From positions 6,448,001 to 6,512,000 of the forward strand of contig NZ_CP022464.2 of NCBI RefSeq assembly GCF_002234575.2: DNA of 64,000 nucleotides, written 5' to 3'. Positions 9,049 through 16,239 of the stretch are shown here, one piece after another. Origin of the DNA: Enterocloster bolteae. GTDB lineage: Bacteria > Bacillota > Clostridia > Lachnospirales > Lachnospiraceae. The translations under genes and the position numbers were made by a program. The notes under the pieces are model-generated. The model ran no database searches and was not told the origin of the DNA. It was given only the letters and a program-made list of their open reading frames with translations. Positions within the stretch are counted from its first letter, which is position 1. Every line of letters starts with the position of its first letter.

Positions 9049-10165
9049 ATAAAGCTATTTTTACTTGTTCGATTTGTGATAGAAGATTTCCCTCTTTGCA
9101 GATTAGATTGTCGAGATTAGTAGCCAAGGTGGAGATTTTATTTTGTAGCTCTAAGGGCGGAAGCAGAAAGCGATATTGTTTATATTGCTCAGCGTTAATT
9201 CCTGGCTGGCCAGATCGAGCAGATTCAAGGAGAACCCAACGCCTATATGCCTCAGTTAATGTATTCTGAAAAACATAACCGCAATTCACATCTGAATTTA
9301 CATGAATGCGAATAAGAAAGCCAGCATAATAAAGATCACCGTCACTACGCTGGTAGCGATAGCTTTTACCCACAGATGCCCCTGTACGAGCAAATAAGAT
9401 GTCGTTTTCTCGAACTCGATACTTTTCATCTACTTGCCCTTCTGGTGAGACCGGTACATCTTGGCTATAAAGATGGGAATTATCATCAATATCTGTAATC
9501 CTAATGTACTTATGAGAACCATCGTAGACCGTGGCAGCGGCATTCATGCCATACTCAAAGCCGCTTGCTACATCACATAAAGCTACTTCTTTCCATGTTT
9601 CGGATGAATAATAAGGATTAGTCTTTGAACTTAGAAGTGCAGATATGACACCTCTTTTATACTTCTTGAGCTGTTCAATGAGTGCTGCCTGTGCAGCGAT
9701 TCTTTTATCGAGGGTAACGAGGATAGAGGCGATTTTCTCCTGCTCTTCAATTACCGGCAAATACACCTTTATTGTTTCTATCTGCGGGTATTTCAAGTTC
9801 CATGTATCTGAGGTCATTCCCTGCGAGTTTTTTCTGAACTCATTGATCAGCTTATAGTTTTTGAAGAGTGCAGCAAAATAATCATTGCAGATAGGTAACT
9901 TAGCTGTAAGAACGGTATATGCAGGACTGACAATGCCGTCATAAGGGGAAACACCATTTGCTCCTTGCCACATACGCATGGAGTTATAGACCATATCGCC
10001 CTTGCGAACAACTTTGTAGCTGCTTTTATCCTCGCTTGAGTTATCTTTTCCCTCAATTTCGGAACGCTGCATAACCCCATCATTCATCGTTACAGAAAGT
10101 AGCTCCATATCAGCTGCCCCACGCTCACTGCGCTCGGCATAGATGTCTCCTATGCGATGCAGCAC
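9029..10165 (-). CDS. Silent hsdS copy 4
   Basis: This encodes a two-TRD HsdS body of 378 residues from the first ATG; the frame stays open upstream into IR-A copy 3. Central helix EQLKKYKRG and the end ALLQRLFI match the family. Both TRDs differ from those of the other copies. It lacks the expressed start and promoter and faces away from hsdM. Inversion between IR-A copies 1 and 3 would bring it into the expression site and also turn the intervening copies around. It lies directly next to the recombinase gene. Expression in the present orientation is unlikely. Confidence 0.9.
   Translation of the reverse strand: MLHRIGDIYAERSERGAADMELLSVTMNDGVMQRSEIEGKDNSSEDKSSYKVVRKGDMVYNSMRMWQGANGVSPYDGIVSPAYTVLTAKLPICNDYFAALFKNYKLINEFRKNSQGMTSDTWNLKYPQIETIKVYLPVIEEQEKIASILVTLDKRIAAQAALIEQLKKYKRGVISALLSSKTNPYYSSETWKEVALCDVASGFEYGMNAAATVYDGSHKYIRITDIDDNSHLYSQDVPVSPEGQVDEKYRVRENDILFARTGASVGKSYRYQRSDGDLYYAGFLIRIHVNSDVNCGYVFQNTLTEAYRRWVLLESARSGQPGINAEQYKQYRFLLPPLELQNKISTLATNLDNLICKEGNLLSQIEQVKIALLQRLFI
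9651..9670 (-). repeat. IR-B copy 4
   Basis: Exact inverted copy of the 20-bp IR-B sequence, at the TRD1/TRD2 boundary of silent hsdS copy 4. Confidence 0.9.
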
Positions 10166-10167
10166 AT

Positions 10168-10227
10168 ACGGCTCATCAAAGCCAGGGAAGCGGAGTTTCG
10201 GACGCTTTTCGAGACCGTTACTTGAGG
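10168..10227 (-). repeat. IR-A copy 3
   Basis: Inverted copy of the hsdS 5' repeat, nearly identical to the other two. It ends 55 bp before the start of the tyrosine recombinase gene, so an inversion using this copy leaves the recombinase gene outside the inverted segment. Confidence 0.95.
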
Positions 10228-10247
10228 ATGGAAATGCACATCTTCGT

Positions 10248-10273
10248 CCTCCACGTGATAATAATCGTGGAGG
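10248..10273 (+). promoter_or_regulatory. Hairpin hiding the recombinase ribosome site
   Basis: CCTCCACG (10248-10255) pairs perfectly with CGTGGAGG (10266-10273) over a 10-nt loop. The right arm contains the GGAGG that sits 8 nt before the recombinase ATG at 10282. Folding of the mRNA would block ribosome access and keep recombinase levels low. The pairing is seen; the regulatory effect is inference. Confidence 0.6.
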
Positions 10274-10281
10274 TGGTCAAC

Positions 10282-11229
10282 ATGACTAACAATACACAAT
10301 TCAAGACGCTATTGAACACTTGGCTAAATCAAAAGAAGCCGATGATCACACCGTCAACCCATGCCAGTTTTACGCTGATAGCCGAAAATCACTTAATACC
10401 TCACTTCGGTAAGCGGAAGATCGGCAGCATTACCGAGCCGGACATTCAGAGCTACATATCGTATCTTTACGAGTCCGGGCGGCTGGATAAGTCCGGCGGT
10501 CTCACTGTGAAGACCATACGAGATGTGATTCTCGTGCTGCGGCTTGCTATGGAATATGCCTACAAGGAAAGAGCAATACCACTGCTCAACTGGGACTTGA
10601 TAGAATACCCCAAAGAGTTGGGAATAAAAAAGGTGGTTTCTCTGTCCAAGGATCAAGAGCAGGCTTTAATTCAGTGTATATACATGAACCTGAACCGGAA
10701 GACCGCCGGCATACTCATTGCACTGTTTACTGGTGTGCGGATTGGTGAACTCTGCGGCTTACAGATGAAGGACATTTCGTTGACAGATAAAACCATCAGC
10801 ATCAACAAAACCGTTCAACGCATCTATGACAAGAAAAAGGGAGAGTCCTATCTGCACATAGGGCCGCCGAAGACCAAGACATCAGCTCGAACAATTCCCG
10901 TACCGTCTTTGCTCATGAACATTATCAAGAAGTTTTATACGGAAAATCCCAACCATTACTTCTTGACTGGCAAAACAAAGCCGACAGAGCCTCGAACTTA
11001 CAGGCAGTTCTTTTCCCGTTTTTTGAAACGAAATGGGCTGCAAAAGGTAAAGTTCCACGAGATACGGCATACATTTGCCGTAAGAGCCATTGAAATACCA
11101 GAGTTTGATGTGAAATCTCTCTCTGAAATTCTCGGACATAAAAATGTGTCTTTTACTCTCAATGTATATGGCAGTGCCAACTTGCAGCAAAAGGTAAAGT
11201 GTATGAATTTGTTAAATGATCTTTTATAA
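10282..11229 (+). CDS. Tyrosine recombinase, probable hsdS invertase
   Basis: A 315-residue phage-integrase family protein. It has an N-terminal SAM-like core-binding domain and a C-terminal catalytic domain with the Arg in FTGVRIGELCGL, the HEIRHTF box and ILGHKNVSFTLNVYG, which supplies the last His and the Tyr nucleophile. ATG 10282 is chosen because GGAGG lies 8 nt upstream and the homologous part begins there; an in-frame start further up would lie in the IR-A repeat. Position right beside the hsdS repeats matches PsrA/CreX-type invertases of phase-variable type I systems. It could also be a remnant element integrase. Confidence 0.85.
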   Translation: MTNNTQFKTLLNTWLNQKKPMITPSTHASFTLIAENHLIPHFGKRKIGSITEPDIQSYISYLYESGRLDKSGGLTVKTIRDVILVLRLAMEYAYKERAIPLLNWDLIEYPKELGIKKVVSLSKDQEQALIQCIYMNLNRKTAGILIALFTGVRIGELCGLQMKDISLTDKTISINKTVQRIYDKKKGESYLHIGPPKTKTSARTIPVPSLLMNIIKKFYTENPNHYFLTGKTKPTEPRTYRQFFSRFLKRNGLQKVKFHEIRHTFAVRAIEIPEFDVKSLSEILGHKNVSFTLNVYGSANLQQKVKCMNLLNDLL

Positions 11230-11240
11230 GGTCATCTTGG

Positions 11241-11275
11241 GTGAGCAGGAACGGTGGGTTACCGTTCCTGCTCAC
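11241..11275. terminator. Bidirectional terminator between recombinase and relaxase
   Basis: GTGAGCAGGAACGGT (11241-11255) is perfectly complementary to 11261-11275 and is followed by a T run on the plus strand. The relaxase stop codon lies in the loop, so the last relaxase codons form one arm. Confidence 0.85.
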
Positions 11276-12953
11276 TCTTTTTCTTTTGAAGAGTCTGCTG
11301 CTCCTTCTGCGCCTGTCGCATCATTCTCCGTACCGCCTGTCGCTCCATATCCTCATGAAGCATACGGGAAACCGCCTTTTTGCTGTCAAACATCAGCAGC
11401 GGGTTGTACTTCTCGCCGTAGACCTGCTGTGCCCGGCTCTCCGCTTCCTGCTCCTTACCGGGGCGGATAGCCTGCCTTGCTTCATACAGCTGCACCGGAT
11501 CAACGCTCTGTGCCTGCTCCCGAAGCCCGGCATACTCGTTCAGGGCAGCGTCCAACTCGGCAGAATATTTCTGTTCCTGTTCTTCCAACCGTTCTAGGCT
11601 CTGTTCCATAGCTACAATGTCTTTGGGAAATTTATCGGCGGCATCTTCCTCGGTATATGCCAGCGATGCCAGAAGCAGATTTTTCTCCGAACGCAGTTCC
11701 TCCAAATCCTCCGTCAGAGCCGCAATCTTAGCCGCCAGTTCCCGGTGCCGGAATACATGAACCGCAGAGAGTGCCTTTTTTTCGGAAAGCAGACTGCGGC
11801 GCTCCTTCGTCTTATCCCGAATGTCCTTTGCAAGCTGATTGTACTGTGCGAGGGCAGGGCGCAGTGTATTCAGCGAAGTGTTCAGGCGTTCCTTGCCTTT
11901 GCGGAGATACCCCAGCTGATAGCAGAACAGCAGTAGATTTTTACGCAGATTCTCCATGGCCTCAGCAAGCGCCGGTAGGGTGCTTTTAACTGCCTGCGCC
12001 AGCTTTTTGACCTGTCCTCTCAGCTCCCGGAGCAGGGCATTGTCGGCCTTGATCTGCCGGTTCAGTTCGCACCGGTCAGAGATAATGCCCTTTTTCTCCA
12101 TGGCTCTGGCAACCACCCCCTCATGGACCGTAGGCCGCTCCAGCAGGCCACGTTCGGCATGGCTGCGGTGGTCGATGCGTTCTTCGTGCCCGGTGCGCTC
12201 CAGATAGTGGTTTGCCACATCCGCCCATGCAGCCCGCCACAAAACAAGCTGCTCGTCGCTGTTCCAGCGTTCTGTGATGGGATTTTGCCTGCCATATTTG
12301 GTGCTTTTAGGATATTTGGATACCCGTTCATAGCCCTGCGCCTGCGCTGCGGACGGGGCCATATACACCTTCTTTTTTCCCACTTTGTACTGGTACTGTT
12401 TCTCCCAGCCGTCGGCCTGTGCCTGTTTGAACTCAGCGGCGGTAAAGCCCCGTTCTTCGCCGTCTTTGACGCAGAGATATTCTTTCTCGGTCTTGTACTG
12501 CCATTTTCCCTTTTCATCCAGCGGGCGCACCGTCAGCAGGATATGGGCATGGGGATTGTGTCCGGGAGGATACGGGTCATGGATAGCAGCATCAGCGCAC
12601 ATTCCGTCTGCCACAAACTGTTCCTTGATGAAATCTTGCAGAAGCTGGATTTGTTTCTCCCGGCTCAGTTCTATGGGCAGCGCCGCCACAAATTCACGGG
12701 CAAGGCGACTGTCCTTTGCGGTTTCGGTTTCCTCCACAGCGTTCCACAGGATTTCTCGATCCTGCCACTTTACGGGGGCGGTGGCTGGCAGAAAAACCTG
12801 CCGCCACCCAAGGCCCTGTTTGCGGGTGTAGTCGTGCTGCACCCCGTCATACTCGTTGAGCATCCGAGAACAGCTCAGATAGGCCGCAGCAGCTACGGCG
12901 GAGCGTCCGGCTCCACGGCTGACTATCTTAGCCTCCAAATGATAAATCGCCAT
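11259..12953 (-). CDS. mobA: MobA/MobL-family relaxase of IME-2
   Basis: A 564-residue MOBQ-type relaxase. The N-terminus AIYHLEAKIVSRGAGRSAVAA is the usual MobA/MobL start with the Tyr region, and NPHAHILLTVRPL supplies the metal-binding histidines. From about residue 290 the protein is long, charged and predicted coiled-coil. It should nick the oriT at 13317-13329 and lead the strand into a recipient using another element's transfer machinery, for example the host ICE. No primase domain is fused. The start is set by the conserved MAIYH motif, and an A/G-rich ribosome site lies just upstream. Confidence 0.93.
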   Translation of the reverse strand: MAIYHLEAKIVSRGAGRSAVAAAAYLSCSRMLNEYDGVQHDYTRKQGLGWRQVFLPATAPVKWQDREILWNAVEETETAKDSRLAREFVAALPIELSREKQIQLLQDFIKEQFVADGMCADAAIHDPYPPGHNPHAHILLTVRPLDEKGKWQYKTEKEYLCVKDGEERGFTAAEFKQAQADGWEKQYQYKVGKKKVYMAPSAAQAQGYERVSKYPKSTKYGRQNPITERWNSDEQLVLWRAAWADVANHYLERTGHEERIDHRSHAERGLLERPTVHEGVVARAMEKKGIISDRCELNRQIKADNALLRELRGQVKKLAQAVKSTLPALAEAMENLRKNLLLFCYQLGYLRKGKERLNTSLNTLRPALAQYNQLAKDIRDKTKERRSLLSEKKALSAVHVFRHRELAAKIAALTEDLEELRSEKNLLLASLAYTEEDAADKFPKDIVAMEQSLERLEEQEQKYSAELDAALNEYAGLREQAQSVDPVQLYEARQAIRPGKEQEAESRAQQVYGEKYNPLLMFDSKKAVSRMLHEDMERQAVRRMMRQAQKEQQTLQKKKSEQER

Positions 12954-13012
12954 AAATCACCTTGTCCTTTCTGAAAGGGGTGCCCCGAAACAGGGCACCC
13001 TTGTTTTCGCTC

Positions 13013-13330
13013 AGTGCGTCGTGAAATACGACGCACCACCAGCAGGGGCGGAACGATTCGTTCCCCCCTGTATCTGTGTCAAGCTGCCGGCGGCAGGTTG
13101 ATGCAGGCAGGCGGCGGGATGGGGTGGCAATATACCACCCCATGAACAGGGGCTTCCAAAACGGAAACCCCTGCGCCGACTGCATGGGCAAGGCTGGCAG
13201 TTTGGCAGAAATGCAGCCTTGTCCAGCGGCTCCCGCAGGAGTCGCAATCCCCCTCGGAGAGCGCACGTGCCCGACCAACGGGAGGGCTACCACCGCCTGC
13301 TTTAGCAGGTGGTGAGTAAGTGCGCCCTTC
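13013..13330. other. oriT region of IME-2
   Basis: The 428-bp gap before the relaxase contains several hairpins. The best is CACCGCCTGC (13291-13300) with GCAGGTGGTG (13305-13314), followed at once by TAAGTGCGCCCTT (13317-13329). RSF1010 and other MOBQ plasmids have an inverted repeat next to a TAAGTGCGCCCT nick sequence, so this is very likely the nick site. A further hairpin, GTGCGTCGT...ACGACGCAC, begins near 13013. IME-3 has the same arrangement. No gene is seen in the gap. Confidence 0.85.
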
Positions 13331-13335
13331 GGGAT

Positions 13336-13372
13336 AAAAAAGAGGAAGGCCCCCGGTTTCCCGGAGACCTCC
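13336..13372 (-). terminator. Terminator after the DUF3847-like gene
   Basis: On the minus strand GGAGGTCTCCGG and CCGGGGGCCTTCC form a stem with a GAAA loop, followed by TCTTTTTT. It lies 10 bp after the stop of the small gene at 13382 and separates it from the oriT. Confidence 0.85.
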
Positions 13373-13381
13373 CAGCCGTTT

Positions 13382-13588
13382 TCAATCGTGTCCTGCCAGC
13401 TTTCGCCGCAGGTATTCTTCCAGATTATCAAGCCCTACCGCCTGTACTTCCGGCAGCACTTTTTCCAGCACAGCACCCTCCTGAATGAGCCGCCTTGTCC
13501 GTGCTTTTCGTTCCTTCACCTGGTCCCGTGCCTGGGCTTCCTCCAAGCGGTGCTTTGCCTGCAACAGTTTCTTTTCTTCACTTGTCAT
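13382..13588 (-). CDS. Small coiled-coil protein (DUF3847-like)
   Basis: A 68-residue, strongly charged helical protein. The segment KERKARTRRLIQEGAVLEKV is shared almost unchanged with the protein at 35004 in IME-3 (RRVRTRRLIERGAILEG). Both lie next to a MobA/MobL relaxase and its oriT, on the side of the nick region away from the relaxase gene. An accessory role in relaxosome assembly or regulation is inference; the family has no proven function. Confidence 0.8.
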   Translation of the reverse strand: MTSEEKKLLQAKHRLEEAQARDQVKERKARTRRLIQEGAVLEKVLPEVQAVGLDNLEEYLRRKLAGHD

Positions 13589-13592
13589 AGAT

Positions 13593-13805
13593 TTACCTCC
13601 GTTTCTGCCAGATCAGGTCATAGCCCAGCACATCAGCCAGTTCCACAACCTCCTTATAGCGGATAGATTCCCGCTGGAGCTTGGCCGACAGGTTGGAAAC
13701 ACTGTCCGACCAGCCGTATTCCTCATGGAGCCGGTCAACTACCTCCTGCATGGTATATCCGGCCCGGACGATCTGTGCATTAATCTCGTTGCGTACCGTC
13801 ATCAT
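13593..13805 (-). CDS. Small HTH protein
   Basis: About 70 residues from MMTVRNEINAQIVRAGYTMQ. It resembles an XRE/Cro fold, with TMQEVVDRLHEEYGWSDSVS and then NLSAKLQRESIRYKEVVELA as the recognition region. The start is placed at 13805 because GGAGG lies just upstream; longer reading upstream has no ribosome site. It is 4 bp from the coiled-coil gene and probably co-transcribed. A role as regulator of the mobilization genes is inference. Confidence 0.75.
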   Translation of the reverse strand: MMTVRNEINAQIVRAGYTMQEVVDRLHEEYGWSDSVSNLSAKLQRESIRYKEVVELADVLGYDLIWQKRR

Positions 13806-14194
13806 CAAAATCCTCCTAAATTTACTTGATAAAAAAGCGAAGCTGGTACGCCCTCTGGCATAACCGCTTCGCTGTGTGGTGAAAAATCTCCTTGTCACCA
13901 AATCCGTTCAGAATTGCCGGTGTGATGTCCTGCCCATAGGTCGCACCTTCCGACTTTTCCGTTACGTGTGACTTGGCTTGAAACCGTGCATTTCCCCATG
14001 ATTCCATGCACCCGGTTCACCGGGGCGAGAAGCACGGTTTCGCAAAATGATTTCTTCCAATAGGCAAATACTTTTCGATTTCCACTTGCCTTGATTTAGC
14101 ATGGGGATTTGACCAGTGATTCTGACTGCCATAGCCGCCGAATTGCTATAAAAGGGAGAACAAGGGTCAATCAAAGCGTACGTACGTACACGGT
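13806..14194. other. Non-coding gap with a GTAC palindrome
   Basis: No convincing gene is seen in 389 bp. The segment includes several short hairpins and, at 14176-14189, GCGTACGTACGTAC, the first arm of an inverted pair whose other arm lies in the 3' end of the helicase gene. A plasmid-type replication origin here, beside the primase and helicase genes, is a guess. Confidence 0.5.
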
Positions 14195-14240
14195 TCAGCG
14201 CCGCCATTCCTCCGGCACATCTTCCGGTACGTACGTACGC
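14176..14240. repeat. Inverted pair of GTACGTACGTAC palindromes
   Basis: GCGTACGTACGTAC (14176-14189) and GTACGTACGTACGC (14227-14240) are perfect inverted copies 37 bp apart. They flank the stop codon of the primase/helicase gene. Each arm is itself a palindrome. Confidence 0.8.
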
Positions 14241-15580
14241 ATCGAATCACCGGAAAACACTGATATATGATTTCTCACCAGTACCTCAATCCCCAGAAAT
14301 CCACGCACCCGCCGTCCGGCTGCGTTGGTCACATTGTTGCAGTATTCCAGATTGTAGCGGCTCTGGCAGGCGATCAGGGCTTCGCTGAAGCTGCGTGGCT
14401 TCAGGGCAGGCAGGTTGTTTTCGGTGCAGTAAATCTGGTATGCCTCGTACAGTTCTTTGGAGCTGGCAGATAGATCGGCTTTCCGGCGAACATACCCGTC
14501 AGAATCCAGAAAATCATAGACATTGTTGTTGTCCCGTTTGACTGCTTCCCGGTTGTCTTTGGTGCGCTGGCTCTCGGTGAACTTGAAGTTGTTTGCGGCC
14601 AGCCGCTGCAATCCCTCAAAAGCCCACAGCAGAATACCCTCCACCTCGGCTTTCATCTTCTCGGCAAGGTCAGGATCATCCACACGGCCAGCCGGTTTTT
14701 CTTTCGTGGTTAGCACCAGCTGGCGGCGATAAAATCCGTCGCTCCGGTCAAACAGCGCCTGCAAATCTCCGTTGGAGAAGGCCAGCAGCCGGGCGCACAT
14801 CCATCCCTGATAGCTCTGCTTGCCCTTGCGCTCCAAATCCATCTTGCCCTGGGCAGTGACGATGGATTTCACATAGTTGGTCTGGCGCAGGGCCTCCATT
14901 CGCATATCGTCATCCACGCACAGGAGGATATGTTCCAAATCGGCACGGGCAAACCGGTTCTCGGATATTTTCCCGATGCTGCCATCCTTCATGTTGAAAC
15001 CGAACAAAGTTCCCAGCACAGCGCCGATCTGCGACTTTCCTTCGCCGCCGCTGCCCTTAATGACCATCATCCGCTGCCCCTTGTTGCTGGGAATCAGGCA
15101 GTAGCCGATATATTCCTGCAAGGTGGGGATGTCCTCCGGGTAGAGCAGACCATCCAGAAATTGCAGCCAGAGAACAGGTTTTGGGGCGTTGGGCTTGTAG
15201 GACACGGGGAAACGGTTGCGGACGATTTTCGGCTTTCCTTTCGCAAAAGTTCCGTCCAGAAAAAGCGTGCCGTTGGAAAGATGAATCCGATCCGGCTCCG
15301 GGGGAAAATCCTCCACCAGTGCGGCCAGCTTCATCAGCTCCACAATGTTGCTGATTTTGCGGGGAATGTTGCTGACCGCACAGCATTTCAGCTCCTCAAA
15401 AATTTCTCCCCGCAGGGGTAGTTCGTCTGTCACACGGCCTTCGGGCGTGAAAAAAGCCCCGTTTGTGAAGATGATCTTGTGCGTCTGCAAGAACTCCTCA
15501 CAAAACAGGGCTTCGTTGATGCTTTTGCCATCGAACCAGACGGGCATCCCGTCAAGCTGCGTTTTGTTTTTCATAGGCAC
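14195..15580 (-). CDS. Phage/plasmid primase-helicase (P4/D5-like)
   Basis: A 461-residue protein with an SF3-type ATPase: Walker A VIKGSGGEGKSQIG near residue 195, then HILLCVDDDM as Walker B and a sensor segment ARLLAFSNGD. A D5_N-like region precedes it and a winged-helix-like tail follows. It should unwind DNA at the element's replication origin. It overlaps the upstream CHC2 primase gene by about 29 bp, so the two act as a split primase-helicase. Autonomous replication of the excised IME-2 is inference. Confidence 0.88.
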   Translation of the reverse strand: MPMKNKTQLDGMPVWFDGKSINEALFCEEFLQTHKIIFTNGAFFTPEGRVTDELPLRGEIFEELKCCAVSNIPRKISNIVELMKLAALVEDFPPEPDRIHLSNGTLFLDGTFAKGKPKIVRNRFPVSYKPNAPKPVLWLQFLDGLLYPEDIPTLQEYIGYCLIPSNKGQRMMVIKGSGGEGKSQIGAVLGTLFGFNMKDGSIGKISENRFARADLEHILLCVDDDMRMEALRQTNYVKSIVTAQGKMDLERKGKQSYQGWMCARLLAFSNGDLQALFDRSDGFYRRQLVLTTKEKPAGRVDDPDLAEKMKAEVEGILLWAFEGLQRLAANNFKFTESQRTKDNREAVKRDNNNVYDFLDSDGYVRRKADLSASSKELYEAYQIYCTENNLPALKPRSFSEALIACQSRYNLEYCNNVTNAAGRRVRGFLGIEVLVRNHISVFSGDSMRTYVPEDVPEEWRR

Positions 15581-16172
15581 CGTCCTCCTTTTTCAGTCTG
15601 TCCAGCCGTTCCTCCAAACCGGCAATCAGGCCATCCTTGTTCAGCATTTCCACGATTTTCACCCGATGTTCCAGTTCGGCGGCAATGAGCAAATCCGCCA
15701 GATACTCCACATAGTCCAGCATCTGGCAGGCTTCCACAAACCGGTCATCCAGAACATCTTCCGGTGTCTTGGGTGCGTACTGCACCTTCCAGCTTTCCAG
15801 AAGATGCAGATAATCACACAGCACCTGCAGACAGCGCACTTCTTCCTGCCGGTATGCTTTCAGCAGAGGACGCTCCGGTTTTGGTAAGGCGATTGCCGCC
15901 GGGGGCTTGTCCGGGTCAATCCCGAAATCCTGTGCCAGTTTCTGCGCTGCTTCGTAACTGTTCAGGCCAAACAGCCTTGCCACAAAGTCAATCACATCGC
16001 CGGTGGCTCCACAACCGAAACAGTAAAAATACCGTTCGTTCAGCTTCATGCTGGGGTGTTGGTCCTCATGGAACGGACAACTGCACATCCCATTTCGGTT
16101 GACTTGCAGCCCATAGTGTTTCGCTGCATCCGGCACACAAATATTCTGTTTTACCAGTTCAAAGAGTGTCAT
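15552..16172 (-). CDS. CHC2 zinc-finger primase-like protein
   Basis: A 206-residue protein with a DnaG-type CHC2 zinc finger at the N-terminus: C31-P-F-H34, then YCFGCGATGDVIDFV at about 50-64. The catalytic TOPRIM domain of DnaG is absent; the rest is helical. Such short CHC2 proteins accompany SF3 helicases in Firmicutes mobilizable elements and are thought to support primer synthesis or DNA binding. Co-directional with, and overlapping, the helicase gene. Confidence 0.88.
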   Translation of the reverse strand: MTLFELVKQNICVPDAAKHYGLQVNRNGMCSCPFHEDQHPSMKLNERYFYCFGCGATGDVIDFVARLFGLNSYEAAQKLAQDFGIDPDKPPAAIALPKPERPLLKAYRQEEVRCLQVLCDYLHLLESWKVQYAPKTPEDVLDDRFVEACQMLDYVEYLADLLIAAELEHRVKIVEMLNKDGLIAGLEERLDRLKKEDGAYEKQNAA

Positions 16173-16198
16173 GAAAATCCCTCCGTTTCAGGGCATAA

Positions 16199-16233
16199 AA
16201 AAAGCGGCCTGCCCGGTTTGTTGGGGCAGGCCG
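16199..16233 (-). terminator. Terminator of the IME-2 serine recombinase gene
   Basis: Minus-strand stem GCGGCCTGCCCC / GGGCAGGCCGC followed by a run of seven T. It lies directly after the recombinase stop. Confidence 0.9.
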
Positions 16234-16239
16234 CAGTCT

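Noticed and set aside
12123..12974. Plus-strand frame of 283 codons opposite the relaxase
   Set aside because: Shadow of a GC-rich gene; no start signal, no domain.
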